The position numbers and the translations under genes were made by a program. A DNA stretch of 64,000 nucleotides, taken from Sisyra terminalis. Lineage: Eukaryota > Arthropoda > Insecta > Neuroptera > Sisyridae. Each line of letters opens with the position of its first letter. The first letter of the stretch is position 1. The DNA is taken from positions 39,075,701 through 39,139,700 of the forward strand of contig OY292275.1 of the NCBI GenBank assembly GCA_958496175.1, in the 5' to 3' direction. The notes under the pieces are model-generated. The model did no database searches. It saw nothing but the letters and a program-made list of their open reading frames with translations, and was not told the origin of the DNA. Below are positions 37,317 to 49,848 of this stretch, in pieces.

Positions 37317-40300
37317 TTTGTTATGGTGAATATTACCATGTAATTGAGAATATATTATTACACGTAAGGATGTAAAATCGACAAATAAAATTAAAATATT
37401 TCCGTACTAATAAGTGGAATATACTCAATAAAAAAAAATTTCGCTGACATTAATATCTTTCATATTAAGGACTAATTGCCGCCTTAATTTATTTACGAAG
37501 AGAAAGGGATATATCATTTCCTTATATTAGTGATACTTGGGAAGAATATAAATTAAATATACAAGCTTCGGTGTAGTAATGCCGGTGTAATATGAAGCGA
37601 TTTTTACAGTTGCCACTTTTCCTTCCTGATTTTCTTCCTATGTCGATATTTTTTCGAAAATCTGGAAAAAAATCATTTAAAAATTTGTTACCTTCGAAAG
37701 TAAAAAATTTTTGATGCTATCTACCGTTAAATTGGTTGTAGTTTTCTCCTCTTATGTATGTCATTTTATGCATTTTCCAGTTACTTATATTTACTTTTAA
37801 CTACCAATAATTTAAACATAACGAAATACTTTTAAAAAAACTGACCTTTTGTATAATTTTTAATCAATTTCTAACACTATAATTTACTTTATAGCTACAC
37901 AGATTTTAATCTTAACATATTAGATTAGAAAAAGTGAATAAATAATAATTTTCTCATAAATACGTAATGCGGTTATTGGTCTTTCGAATTTTTCACCGCT
38001 TTGCAAATGTTGAATATCATTAATACTTTTAAAAGTTAGGATATTTGAAACTAAGTGTGTGGCCAATCTATCTCCAATTTTAACAACTGTTTGTAAATTT
38101 TCAAATTGCAATTACGTTGACCATTAATTAATATCCATTTTCAGCTCACACAAGGACTAACACAAAATTTAATGAGTCGAATAACCTTATTAAATACAAA
38201 AGATTCAATTTTATTAACTTAAAATACTATTTAATATTATTTGAACGAAATCGGTTGGAAATTATAATGATGTTTAAAGTATTTTCCCGTTTCTATAAAT
38301 GGTATTCTTTATAAAGCTTCTATCAAATAGTTTTTTCAAATGAATCAAATCTAATAGAGCTTTGTTAAACCTAGATAATAGAAGTTTAAATGATGGAAAT
38401 GAAAGTATAATGAAATAAGACAAGTTAAATAGGTAACAATAATTTTTAATTCTCACGAATATTAATAATTGAAAGACTTATAGTGACAAAAAAATAGAAA
38501 GAACGAGGAATTAGCACGCAATGAATTAATTTAAAAATCAATCAAACTAATAACCACAAACCGCTATGCTGACATTTTAATAGTTTTAAATAACTTCAGT
38601 TTCAAATTTTCTTTGTAATATTAATTAAGCGCCTGAAACTATGCACAAACTTGCAACTATAACAACATAACTGTTCTTTTTTTAAATGATTTTATTTATA
38701 AAATTAAATCACTCATAATTTTAATTTATATATCTATAAATACTTGTAATTGCATTCTAAAATTAAAAAGTATTGCAATAACTTAAAAAGCTACAGCTAC
38801 AAAAATAATTATTACGAAAATTTTATGAAATAGTTTGATTAATTTTTTTGGGTGTCCCAATTGGCATGTGAAAGTTTTTCAGTTGTAAGAATGGAACTAT
38901 CTGCTTTAAATTACTTGGCTCAAAATATTATCTAATTTACTTAATTAAATTACTTATTGAAGTGATGATACTTTGATATTTTTTAAATCGTCCGAAAAAA
39001 ATATTTTTTTATACATTTGTAATACATATTCGCAATTTATTTTCCTCTCATCACCTCACTGTTTCTATGTTTATTTTATAAAAAAATCATACATAAATAT
39101 TACCTATAGTACCTATAATAATAACAGTACTGTAACTATTGTATGGTTACACAAACATAAATTTTCATTGTAAATTATCAATGTTGAAAATTAGTTCACA
39201 CATTATATACATTAATATTTTTAATATAGTTCTTATATATATTCGTGGAAATATCATTTAGAATTTTAGAAAAAAATATCATATTTTAAAGTTTCAAGTT
39301 AAATATTTTCGTGGTACTTTCAAAAGATTAAAACTCAGAAATCGACTATAAAATTCATAAACAGATTATACTTTGATTAAAATTGTATTCACAAAATTTA
39401 AATCCCAAATGCAATAATAGGTACCAATTCACAAATTTACAAATCAATTTTTTTCCAAATATAAAACCAGGCTACAAAATAATTATATAAATAATAATAA
39501 AAAAAGTCTTAAGAAAAGTTCTTAGATGAAAAAAAAAATACACGAATAAAACGAATAAAACGAATGTAGATATTTGATCAAATATGGGAATATACTCTTA
39601 AGTAGTTCAATCTCTGTAACATTTGCTGGCGACTTCCACCTCTAGATTCAGCGTACCAACAAAAGTGAATTTTCATTAGGAAAATTAAGGTATAGGTTAA
39701 TTTTTTTAAATAACAGAAGAAATGATGCAACAGTTTATTTTCGTATATGATGTCTGAAGGCCGCAGACGACTTAGAGTCGCGAAAAATCCATGAGTTATT
39801 ATTACTCTGGTAACAGCTGTGACACTAGTCAAACTACCATTATAAATAACGACAATCAAATACAAGGCCCATTTTTTAAACCAGTTTTGGAAGTTTTTTT
39901 GAAAAAAAAATTGTTGTTAACATCAAGAAACTCGTGTTGTCCAATTACTTTAATTCATTAATTTCATTCATTGCAATAATTTTGTGTGTCATCCAATTCC
40001 AAATATTTGGGCAACATACAACAGCAATAAACAAGGTTTAAGGCACATGCTTTTTTCCATTCCAATGTTACATAAGAAGTATAAATTACATATTTAAAAT
40101 TGTGAAAACAAAGCCTTTTAAAAAGGATTTTTACTTATTTATTTATCGGATTTGTCAATTTACCATAAATGCAGAGATATATTAGATTGTTATAGAACAC
40201 TAATACCTAACAATATGATTTAATACACTATTATACTATAGTACTTTAAACAATGATTAGATGTAGATTTTGGAAAATATTAATAAATTCAAATATTAAA

Positions 40301-40800
40301 GTAAGTGCTCCATACGTGGAACACCATAAGGATATTCTTAAATTATAAAATATTATAAGTTTTGTTTACTTTAAGAGATTTATAACTTGGTAACAAAAAT
40401 TAGCTATAAAATTCATAAAAAACATTAAACATAATCAACATTATCTAAATGAAATTATTTTTAGGAACTCACAAAAAATGATAAATAAAATAAAATAAAT
40501 AGATCATAGAATTTTAAAATTTTCATACAAATTTAGAATTTTGGGTTACTTTTTAGAATTTGATATAGTTAAGTATTAAGAGAAGAAAAAGAGCTTTTTC
40601 AAAAAAAACTTAAATTATTTTAAATAAGGTACGTGATGCGCCTTAAAAATTGTAAAATCCAATATAGGTGATTTTTCTACAATGACTAAGAACTCAGATT
40701 AATTTATCAAACTTTGCGAGAAATGGTGGAGAAATAAACCAAAACAAAAAAAAAACTACCACTAACCTTAACTAATTCAAATCAAATCAATATTAAAGTC
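37317..40800. other. AT-rich non-coding stretch
   Basis: No supported gene. Frames at 37920-38111, 38274-38456, 38973-39173 and 39578-39865 lack motifs. A GC-richer patch at 39755-39785 (GGCCGCAGACGACTTAGAGTCGCG) is unidentified. Confidence 0.4.
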
Positions 40801-40821
40801 GGAAAAATTCTAGCGAATAAA

Positions 40822-41010
40822 TTGTCAACCAAATTTACAAATATTAAAGCAACTGCAACCCATAGGGACAACAAATGGAGGAGCAATCCAACCAATTTAC
40901 ACCAGGCCCCCCAAACGACAACTGGAAAGCACCTTATCCCGAAAACAAGGAGAGACCAATTGGTTGTAGTACGGCTGCGTATAAGGTATACGAACTTTAC
41001 ATAAAGCTAA
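40822..41010 (+). pseudogene. LINE RNase H-region fragment
   Basis: The plus frame ends in KTRRDQLVVVRLRIRYTNFT, matching the R+eqvvltRLRiGHTrlTH block of RNase H-bearing jockey/R1/I-type LINEs. Upstream, the frame has HRDNKWRSNPTNLH, where W.......L would be expected. The glycine-histidine pair is changed to Arg-Tyr and a stop follows within a few codons. The cysteine-containing segment expected downstream is not readable. A decayed fragment of a different lineage from the jockey copy at 28.5 kb. Confidence 0.55.
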
Positions 41011-41548
41011 TTATTAAGCAAAAAAAATTATAGACCATGAAAAATTTTCATATTTCCAACGAGTGGTTAGCAGTTAGTCACATCTGGCTTTAGTGTAGGA
41101 TCTACATCCCACAAAGAACCTTTACCAAAACTCCCTAGTGCCATACGTAGCATCCTGCTTAAACTCCACCCAAGGTATAAATAGCACCAAATATATATTT
41201 CCTACAAAAAATCTAAATATGCAACAAAATATAACAATATTCCTTGGAACCGTGAGTCATCGATGATTCAGTAGTTAGGAAATTACTAAAAAAAAACTGT
41301 ATAAAATTTACGTTCATTGAACGTTGCACATTATTGTAAAGTTTCTTCGATATCCAAAAAATAAAATTAATCCAATTCTGCCAGAAGTCATGGTTCATCA
41401 GCATATGTCTGATTAACTGACTTTTTGTTTTTCAAAACATAGTCTTATATATTTTTATTAATAACGTTAATTAATAACATATTATATTTATGAAATACGA
41501 TTCGATCGATTCAGTTAAGTAACACGTCATGACCGGCAAATAATACAT

Positions 41549-41993
41549 AGTTGAACCTCGACAACGTGATCTTTATATTAACTTCACAAACTTTTTTATA
41601 TTCTTCCTCCGTGAACTTAAAGCCTTTTTTACTTAAAATATAGGTAAAGCCTCTATAACTTACTTAAACAAATAATTTGGGTATTGGACCTCTGCAGCTT
41701 AAAGTGAGGTTTTGTCGACCATTACAACTTAAAGCATATTAGTGACTCATTTACAAATAAAAAAGTCCAGTAATAAATTTTGTTCTTATTGATTACACGT
41801 GTTATTTATATGGCTATAAGTTAACAGAGGAACTACTGTGAATAAATTCTATTAATCTCTACCTACAACTGTGGACCAGTATCTCTCACCATTTTGCCTT
41901 AACCAAATACGTAACTGTTCCCTTTCAATGTAAGTAATGGGTACTTGTGATATTGAAAAGTATCTTTTAAATTTAACGTAATCCGTCTAACTA
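41549..41993. mobile_element. left part of a split pogo-like element
   Basis: Begins GTTGAACCTCGACAACG and contains internal variants CCTCTATAACTTACTTAAAC and ACCTCTGCAGCTTAAAG. The matching right end lies at 44,415-44,583 beyond the Helitron-like insertion. The GAACCTCGATAACTTAAA motif is typical of pogo/Tigger-type inverted repeats. Confidence 0.45.
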
Positions 41994-42436
41994 TCTATAC
42001 TAATATATAAAATTCTTACGTCTGTCTGTACACTTCGATTTTGAACCCAATTTTAGGGTAAATATTTGTTTCAAGAGGCCCTTATTCCAAATTTAACATT
42101 TTTAAAATTTTTGTCTGTCTGTGTGTCCCGATTTAACTAAAGAACGGAACAACCGAATTTAATGAAATTTGGTATTAAGATATAACATCATTTCCCACAG
42201 ACTATAGGCTACTTATCATTCCAAAAAAATAATAAGGGAAGGTATTCCCTAGAGATGAAAACATAAATTTTTACACTAGACCGGTGAGTTAAATATCATT
42301 GGAAAGGTAATTTAAAGTTAGAAAATAATCTGTAAAAATATTTTTAGTTGAACTGATAAAAAACACAGTAAATTCAATTTAAATTTTAAAAAATTTCCTC
42401 TTTGAAATATAAATCTTTATATATATACAACACATA

Positions 42437-42522
42437 GTTTATGTTAATAGCGTAATGGCTTACGTATCCAACATTCTGATGCTCCTAATTATAAAGACGT
42501 GGGTTCGAACCTTACAGTAAAC
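42437..42522 (+). pseudogene. tRNA-like sequence inside the Helitron-like element
   Basis: The acceptor GTTTATG pairs partly with CAGTAAAC. TAGC-GTAATG-GCTT forms a D-arm-like stem, and GTATC pairs with GATGC around a 9-base loop. GTGGG-TTCGAAC-CTTAC gives a T-arm with a good B box (GGTTCGAAC). A run of 12 or more T follows, like a Pol III terminator. The anticodon loop is the wrong size and the variable region long, so it is a tRNA pseudogene or a SINE head, not a working tRNA. Confidence 0.5.
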
Positions 42523-43648
42523 TTTTTTTTTTTTTACAAAATTTTTGTAAATAGACCCTTAGAATTGGTCAATATTAATGAAAAAAAGTAATAGTAGTAG
42601 TTGTAATAATAATAATAGTAATAAAACTTAAAGTAAATAAGTTTTTAAAACCGTGCATACATAAAATCCTGTATTTATATATCCCCTTTGACTGTTGAAA
42701 TTTTAATATTCGATGTATTCCTTATAAGAAGTAGACATCTAATAAGAATTTTTTTTTTTGAAAATTCCTACCCTAAAAGATTAAAAGGGGGTGACTAAGT
42801 TTGTATGAGAAAATGTAGAGTTAATTGTAGAGTTAAATCAACAATCGAAATTTTGAATTTAATAAGTGTAATTAATAAATAAATAAATAATTAATAATAA
42901 GTTTCTATTTTTGTTATATCATTTTAACTAAAGCATTTTAAATAACGTCATTTCACTTAATTAGAATGAAAGTTTAGGTAGTAGGTACTTATACCAAATA
43001 CCAAAGAGGCAGTTTTTAATTTTTATTTGTTTTTCAACAATCAAACTTTTTTAAAATCTAATTTTTCTGAACCAATGATTGTGACCTGGAGCAATTATTT
43101 AACATTAAGGGAGCAATTTTTTGTCATATATTTCATTATCAATCAAAAAATAAAATCTTCCAAACCAAGTTTTCTTCAATATTTAAAAAAATTTGAAAAT
43201 AAATTATTGTTATTGAAAATAAATAAAATATTCGAATTTACTTCCACGCTTTCCACCTATTTCCAACAAGTTTGTATGTATAACGTCCAAATGTGCGAAA
43301 TCGAATAGCTTTTTAGTCATGTTAATTAACTTAAAGGTCATGAATGTTTTTGTTTTACATTGTATTTTACAATATAAACGCATATTTGTGTCGATGAAAT
43401 TTGGAAAGTGTTTTCCTTATAAGATGCAGATATATATTAAGAAAGAGTTTTTTGATAATTCCTCCCCTAAAAGAGTGAAAAATCGTGGCAAAGTTTGAAC
43501 AGTAAAACGTGTAATTAACAGTCGAAATTTCAAATTTAATTATCAAGATATGTTCGTTATAGACGAAACGTTTTATCGCTTAAAATAAAACAATGTTGGT
43601 TTATTATTAGAAACAAAAACGTAGGATCTGCTTTAAAATTTAAACTCT

Positions 43649-43672
43649 AATATATATATATATATATATATC
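43649..43672. repeat. (TA)n microsatellite
   Basis: About 11 TA units inside the Helitron-like element. Confidence 0.9.
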
Positions 43673-44414
43673 TAAAAAAGGTTAAGTTCAAAAGAGAGCA
43701 TTACGTTTTTTGGCTTTCACATATTGAAAACCTGAAAATCCGATATACGTAATCACAAATAAATTCATTAATGAGCGAATATCGAATAGTGAGAAATTCG
43801 GCGAATTAAAAGAAAATTGTTTAGCTATATAGTTAAAACTCAGATATTTTAATAAGTGCATAGATACATAATGGTTATACTTGATTAAAGAGGAACTAGG
43901 TTTCGTGCATTTGAACAAATTTTAATTTCGTCGTAGCTTTGTACATTTCAGTAGTGTAAAAGTTGAGACAATGAATTGGGATTTCTACTAATATTCGAAA
44001 TATCTAGGCGAGTGTTTTGATAACTTTCGACAGTTTTAAGTCATAATTATGCCTGACTTTATTGAACTTAACGATAGTTTTTATTTATGCAGATGGTGAT
44101 TGATTTACGGATTAATTGGTTCACGGTAGGCATACCTACCGTAGGTATACGCAATTGAACATACTCTTTTTAGATATTTATAAATATTTTTTGAAAATTA
44201 ATTGATCATTATATACAACTATTTTATTCTAAGTAACAGTTTATTAAATGTGTCTTTTTAAAGTTGACAAAATAATGTTTTTAAGTATGATTATGTTTTT
44301 CGTAAAAGAAATAAGAAAAATAATCATTTTCATATGCCACTACAAATAGCAAATTTAAAATGAAAATATAATCTACACCTATGTTACGCAGACGAAGTCG
44401 CGGGGATCAGCTAG

Positions 44415-44583
44415 TTTATGTATAAAAACCCGAAAACAAAGCACAGAAACGAACCAAACTAGGTAAAATTTGGCAAAATTATTGAAACTTCCCTAACTTA
44501 AACCCTAAGTTAATTGAAAATTCGATAACTTAAATCATTTAAAATTTCCCCTGGTCTTTAACTTATTGAGGTTCTACAGTATA
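44415..44583. mobile_element. right part of a split pogo-like element
   Basis: Read on the minus strand from 44583 it begins ACTGTAGAACCTCAATAAG with internal GATTTAAGTTATCGAATTTTC, the inverted counterpart of 41,549-41,640. TA lies at the outer edge. The two halves total about 610 bp without the Helitron. Confidence 0.45.
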
Positions 44584-45678
44584 TAGATTTAGTGAGAATT
44601 TCTAAAGCAGTGTTAACATGCAATGCACTGTTCAATTTTTACTTAGTCTGAATTTATAGTTTTCACTTTAAAGTTATCTGGTTTATAAGTCATTCCGTTA
44701 TAGAATATTTGATGCACTACTTCTTCTCCACTTAAAGTCAACTACCCTCGTAGATTTAAAACATTTCATCGACCTTGCATCTTAGGTATATACCTTATAT
44801 GGAGTTTTGAAGTAGGGGTTATTTTTCAAGTTTCCAATTTGCGAATTTATCAAAGAAATCTTATACATACTTTAACAACTTCCATACTTTCATAAATAGC
44901 AATTTCAATTACGTTAAAAAAAACTTTACTAATAAACTGTAGCTGGAAAAAAAAATATTTAAAATTATTACAGTTTCAATATGATAGCAATAATTAATTA
45001 TATTCTCTTTCTTTTGGGGTTTCTTTTTTATTTATATTATTTTTTTCTACAACACGTTTAATCCATTTCCCGAATTCTTCAGGAACCGTGTTGAACACAA
45101 ACAAAAATTAAAAACAATAAATAAAAATAAAAAATTCCTAAAACAATATACATAACATAAAATAAATTTTTCAGGTTTTTTTGGATCAATTTAGTATATT
45201 GTTTTTCAATTCCACTACATATTTAATAAATTAAATTGAGCCAAAAAAAAATATGAATATTTATATGGGATCTGAGGATAATATATTATAATATACATAA
45301 CTATAAACTAACTATGGAAAAGAGCCATCAAATTATTGTCATAACAATATTTACAATTCATCTCAGAAAAGCTTTGGTATATTTCTCAAACATTAATACT
45401 TAATTTAAAAAAGGCGTGAAATTATTTTCAAGAAAAATTTTAGAAAAGATACAAAAAGGCTGGCAAATTGTTAATCTTTCACCATGTTTTTTTTCAATTT
45501 TTACACAGACAATATATACAAAATTTATATCTATAGAGAAATCAATAAGCGTTACAAATTTATAAATTATGGGTTTAATACATTTATTAGTTTCGAATAA
45601 CAGCGAACGTTTGTTACGTTTCGTTGCAGTAGGAAATTTTCAAGATAAAAAACAACCTTTAAACTATTAAATACATAC
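44584..45678. other. AT-rich stretch, one weak coding-like segment
   Basis: On the minus strand 45085-44995 reads FNTVPEEFGKWIKRVVEK then NNINKKETPKEREYN and a stop. It looks protein-like, but only a poor acceptor (CCTGAAG before 45066) is available. Otherwise nothing recognised. Confidence 0.3.
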
Positions 45679-45805
45679 ATAAAGCAAATTCTGAATATTT
45701 AAATCCTTTCACGGATATTGGAACAAGTAACTCCCATAAACTAATAAGTTCTGGCGCCTCTCTGCAATAACATATTTGACCTTCGTACCCGTGATCGACA
45801 TCGAT
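45679..45805 (-). CDS. candidate internal exon, product unknown
   Basis: A clean acceptor (TTTGTAATTTATTATGTTTTAG, to 45806) precedes ATC-GAT-GTC, and a donor TTTAT/GTATGT lies at 45679/45678. The 127-nt interval is open from its first codon: IDVDHGYEGQICYCREAPEL, then ISLWELLVPISVKGFKYSEF and AL. The GYEGxxC run recalls the end of an EGF-like domain, but too few cysteines are present to call one. Start-side G+C is clearly above the local background and codon choice is balanced, which favours a real exon. No family recognised. The frame would stop a few codons beyond the donor if not spliced. Confidence 0.35.
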
Positions 45806-45839
45806 CTAAAACATAATAAATTACAAAATTGGCTTCAAT

Positions 45840-46885
45840 ATTGTTATTTTTAACAATAAGATTTAAAAATTCTTTCATAATCATAAACCATTGATCTAAC
45901 AAAATTATATATGGTTCGGTACATTATACTTAGTTAAAAGTTACTAGATTTATAAAAATCAAGGCTAAACAGAATTTGTAACCATAAACAGTTCAAGTCT
46001 AAAAACGAAATTTTCACATTTTATTGTAAGTGCTTAACGTAAAAATGTGAGAACAGATTAATATTTAAAGCAAATAGCATTTGAAGATATATAACTTTAT
46101 TGTTTTTAACTAAAGATTAAATGGTAAATTAAAAGATTAATAGGATATGAAAAGTAACAACCATTGGAATTTTTTGTTGCAGTTGTAGTTTTTATAAACA
46201 ATATAACTACACTATACTATAGATTAACTCCAAAATAATGTTTATTTAGTAATTTATTATTTTGCAGATAGTTTTGGTAGTATTTGTAAGCCTACACTGG
46301 TTTGACAGGAAAGAACAATTAATTAAATTTATCAATCTATTTTTATTATTTTTTGTAGCAAAAAAAATCATTTCTGGCGTCGGAGAGACCGTGTTTCAAG
46401 TCAGATAGAACGACCTTTGCTAAATAAAGTGATACAGTATGCAAATTGATGATAAGCTTCGGCTACGTCTAATAACAATGCTATTCTATCAATTCATCCG
46501 CATTTATTAATAAACAAGTTTAATTGATTTTCTGATTAATGTTCTCATAATAATAATTTATTATAAAAATTAATTATTATTTTAGATTCCAATATCACTT
46601 ATGTTTTTTTAATTGTCAATGCATTGAACCATTTAAACATTAAGCTTTTAATCATAGATAAATACAATAACAAAGTTTTCATTTTGAATTTCAAACTTTG
46701 CCTAATTTTTGTCGTCTCTTATTTTTTGCATATTTATAAATATAAAATCATTTTTTTTTAAAAATCAGTTTTTCTATCTGTCTATCTGTTTAAGGCTCGA
46801 TCAATTGAAGTCTACTGGTTCATTTTTGGTCAATCTTTTTTTAGTTTTTTACATATGGTTCGTTAAGCATGGCGCTTTATTCTCC
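45840..46885. other. AT-rich non-coding stretch
   Basis: Nothing firm. A CG-bearing patch at 46375-46480 (GGCGTCGGAGAGACCGTG) is unidentified. Confidence 0.4.
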
Positions 46886-46889
46886 GCAG

Positions 46890-46960
46890 GATACCCTTAT
46901 GGCCCGGCATTCAACCTGATGTTAGTTTTTAGCGGTCAGATAACTTTTAGTAAAGTCACG
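46890..46960 (+). CDS. weak candidate exon, product unknown
   Basis: The acceptor CTTTATTCTCCGCAG (to 46889) is followed by GA and YPYGPAFNLMLVFSGQITFS, then KVT, ending at ACG/GTGATA. This lies within a longer open frame (46709-46975), so openness carries little weight. GC-rich codons (TAT GGC CCG GCA TTC AAC CTG) are the main support. A mobile-element origin is equally possible. Confidence 0.18.
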
Positions 46961-47591
46961 GTGATATTTCTATAGTAGTTTGAAGTTTACTTGTGACTTT
47001 ATTAACGCTTTGAGCATAGCCTATCTGTCGGAAATTTTTTGAATTTTGTTGTTTTTCAAGCCTCTTCGTAAACATTTCCATTCACAAGCCAACGCGGTAT
47101 ATTATGTTTCAATCTGGTATACAGTGATTCCTATTCCCAAAGACACTGAAAACTTTTTTAGATTGTAGAAATACATTATTCCCTATGGTTTTAGTAGACT
47201 TTTGATTTAGATACCAAACACATAACGTAAGCAGTTGCAATTCTAAGTGTAAAATGCTAAGAATTTTCGATCAAAAATGTTAATTCTTTACTTCATTTAG
47301 GCAAACTATTGAGTTCTGCGATTTTTACAAAACAAATAGTTCTAACGGTCCAATTCGTAACGGTAACATTTTTTTCAATTTCCAACCATAAGAAGTGAAG
47401 TAAGGAGTTGATTTTTTTTTATTTTTTGTTCTCTTAGTAACTCATAACTTGCGTTTCAACTAAATAATTGTCCAAATGATAGAAGTTTATGTTTTTTTAA
47501 GTCCCCCATTTTGAAATTCCGTATTAATATGATATCGTTGTAGGTATATTAGGTGTATTAATTTCAGTTTTAATAAAATCAAAGATATGAG

Positions 47592-47770
47592 AGATACTAA
47601 TATTTATACAATCATATTCATACTCTGTAAGGACATTAAAAATATAGTTTTGAGGTATGAATAATATTTCTAATTAAATAAGAAAAAATAAAATTGGTTT
47701 GCATCTCTCGACAATCAGTGAAATCAATAATGAATTCACGCCACGCTGACGAAGTAGCAGGTATTGGCTA
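47592..47770 (+). mobile_element. mini-Helitron-like element
   Basis: The 5' side AGATACTAATATTTATAC resembles the start of the 42-kb element. The 3' side GCTGACGAAGTAGCAGGTATTGGCTA matches its GCAGACGAAGTCGCGGGGATCAGCTA end, keeping the GCT-gacgaagt-AGC hairpin. The terminal G of CTAG is T. Length about 180 bp. Confidence 0.55.
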
Positions 47771-49848
47771 TATATGTATAAACTGCAAATGAATTTTAAA
47801 ACATCATTTTTGTAAAAAAGCGTTTTTGGAAGTAGTTCTAGACACAAAATATCATCTCATAATATGATAATTTTCCTTTTGTGTTTACTGTTTGCCTTAT
47901 GGTGCCAATTACTGAAATGCTGAGGAAGCATCTAATAGTAACTATACATTGTAGGCAGTACTGCTGATGGCTGTAATTGAAGAAAATATTGTACTATCAA
48001 TGAGGTATTTCTCGGGAATCAACATAAAAGTTATTTTTTTGTTTTATTTTCCAATTTAACATCGTTTCATTGGTATATTTTTTAACTTCTGCAGGTGATA
48101 TTAACACAACTGATAATAAAAATTACCATGAATTCATCACACACATAAAATTTATATTCTACTTTACTAGTCTTAGCCATAAAATTATGACGAATATATG
48201 CACACATTACATATTTAAAATCCAAATTATTATACATATTTTCATACTTCATGTTATAAAGAATTCAATGGTGGTCGCTAGACCAATTTGTTCCTGCATA
48301 ACTTTGAAAATTTAGAAATTTTTGATCACATTTTAGTTGATTTTATAATGGTGATCGATAGTTGCTGTTGTTGGTCAGTACATTATGACTTTAGCTTAAA
48401 AATTAATGATCTAGTGAATAATTTACATGTGTGCACAATAACTGTTAGATTAATATTGCTTTTTATAACTATTGGAATTTGAATTTCCTTTGTGCAATAT
48501 AATAAATTTATGTCTCTATTAATAAATTTTGCATCAATTTAGTTATTGTCAATTATTAACACTTCTTAAGTAATAGAAATAAATTAAATTGTCATTGAGA
48601 AATCATTTTCATTGCAGTATTTTGCATCTCTTTATTAGATTGCAAATAGTTTCCATTAATCTTCATTTATGAAATCAGAGGGAATGTAAAATTAAAATAC
48701 AAAATTATCGTCAATTAATTTTATTAAAAATAGAAATTCGATACTTAGGTTTGAATAAGTTTCGTTTATCCCTCTCTATTTGTTGGAATTTCAAACATAT
48801 TTTAAAAAGAATAATACAACTTGAAGGTTTGGTTATTTAACAAGACATGTTTAACAGAGAGGTGTTTTGTAGGGTGTTAAAGTATTTTGTCTGTAAATCG
48901 CGGTAACAGGTTGTTAATACATGACAACCAAGAGGGAAAAAAAAAAACGTGAACTATGAATCGGGCTTTATGACTTCAGAATTGCTTTGTCAAAGTCCGC
49001 TCTCCAATAATAAATCCCCTTATGCTGGGTATTTAACCTTATTGTTACTATTGTCGTGTTTAATCTGTAGAGTGTGACAAAAATACACGACCCATATCAT
49101 ATATGTACAAAACTACAATTTGTGGAATTATTTCCAGTCGTTTTTTCAAGCTATTTTTGAGCATAAGCCGTACATCCTAAAGCAGTGCCTCTCGAAATGT
49201 TCATTTTCTTTTGCAGAGAATCACACATTAGTCGAGCACTAATAATTTGGTATTATTTTTGATCATTAAATAACAAAATAACTAATTTTTTTTTGGCTCA
49301 AGACCAAAAATTTTGTCTGCTTCATTTCCTGTCATCGGCGAATATGATAATCATTAGAATATTCATAGTTTGAGACGGCCGTTGACAACAATTTTTAAAT
49401 AAATTGTTAAAACGTTCTCAGAAACTTTTCATTTCAAACACTAAAATAAATCTTGTATCGATGTTAAAAGGCAACAAGTCATAGATATTTTTTTCTGTTT
49501 CAATGATAAAAATGCATCAAATATTACCTATTTACTGTTTGGTTGCTCTGGTTCTCGAGTGTTTTTTTTTCGTCGTAATTTTGCTCAAACAAATGTAAAA
49601 ATAAATTCAATGCAATACTAAAAAGAAAATTAAAAATATTTTTTTTTAAAAAATGTTTAATTTCTCAATTTACACACAGAGCTCAACAATTTTTGAGTTT
49701 TATTCTGGGTGACAAAGTAATGCATATTGGAACCTGTTAACCCTTTAATAAAATTCAATTTATTTTAAAATCAAGAGAAACTATGTGTAGTACATGTAAC
49801 TCATATAAGCAAAATTAAAATTTTAATTCAATATACTTAGCTTAGAAC
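47771..49848. other. AT-rich non-coding stretch
   Basis: No supported gene. Frames at 48070-48315 and 48288-48482 lack motifs. CAGTGCCTCTCGAAATG near 49184 is a possible lone hAT-like end. Confidence 0.4.

Larger units (their letters stand above)
41994..44414 (+). mobile_element. Helitron-like element (2.4 kb, non-autonomous)
   Basis: The 5' end is TCTATACTAATATATAAAAT. The 3' end is GCAGACGAAGTCGCGGGGAT followed by CAGCTAG, with a GAC-GAA-GTC hairpin shortly before the terminal CTAG. The flanking bases are A (41993) and T (44415), the Helitron A/T insertion rule. Just inside the 5' end is GTCTGTCTGTGTGTCCCG and AATGAAATTTGGTATTAAG, which I know from widespread arthropod Helitron-like repeats. 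Two internal segments (42715-42870 and 43385-43560) are diverged copies of one unit (ATTCCTACCCTAAAAG / ATTCCTCCCCTAAAAG). No Rep/helicase frame is present. A 93-codon frame at 43027-43308 has no recognised motif. Confidence 0.7.
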
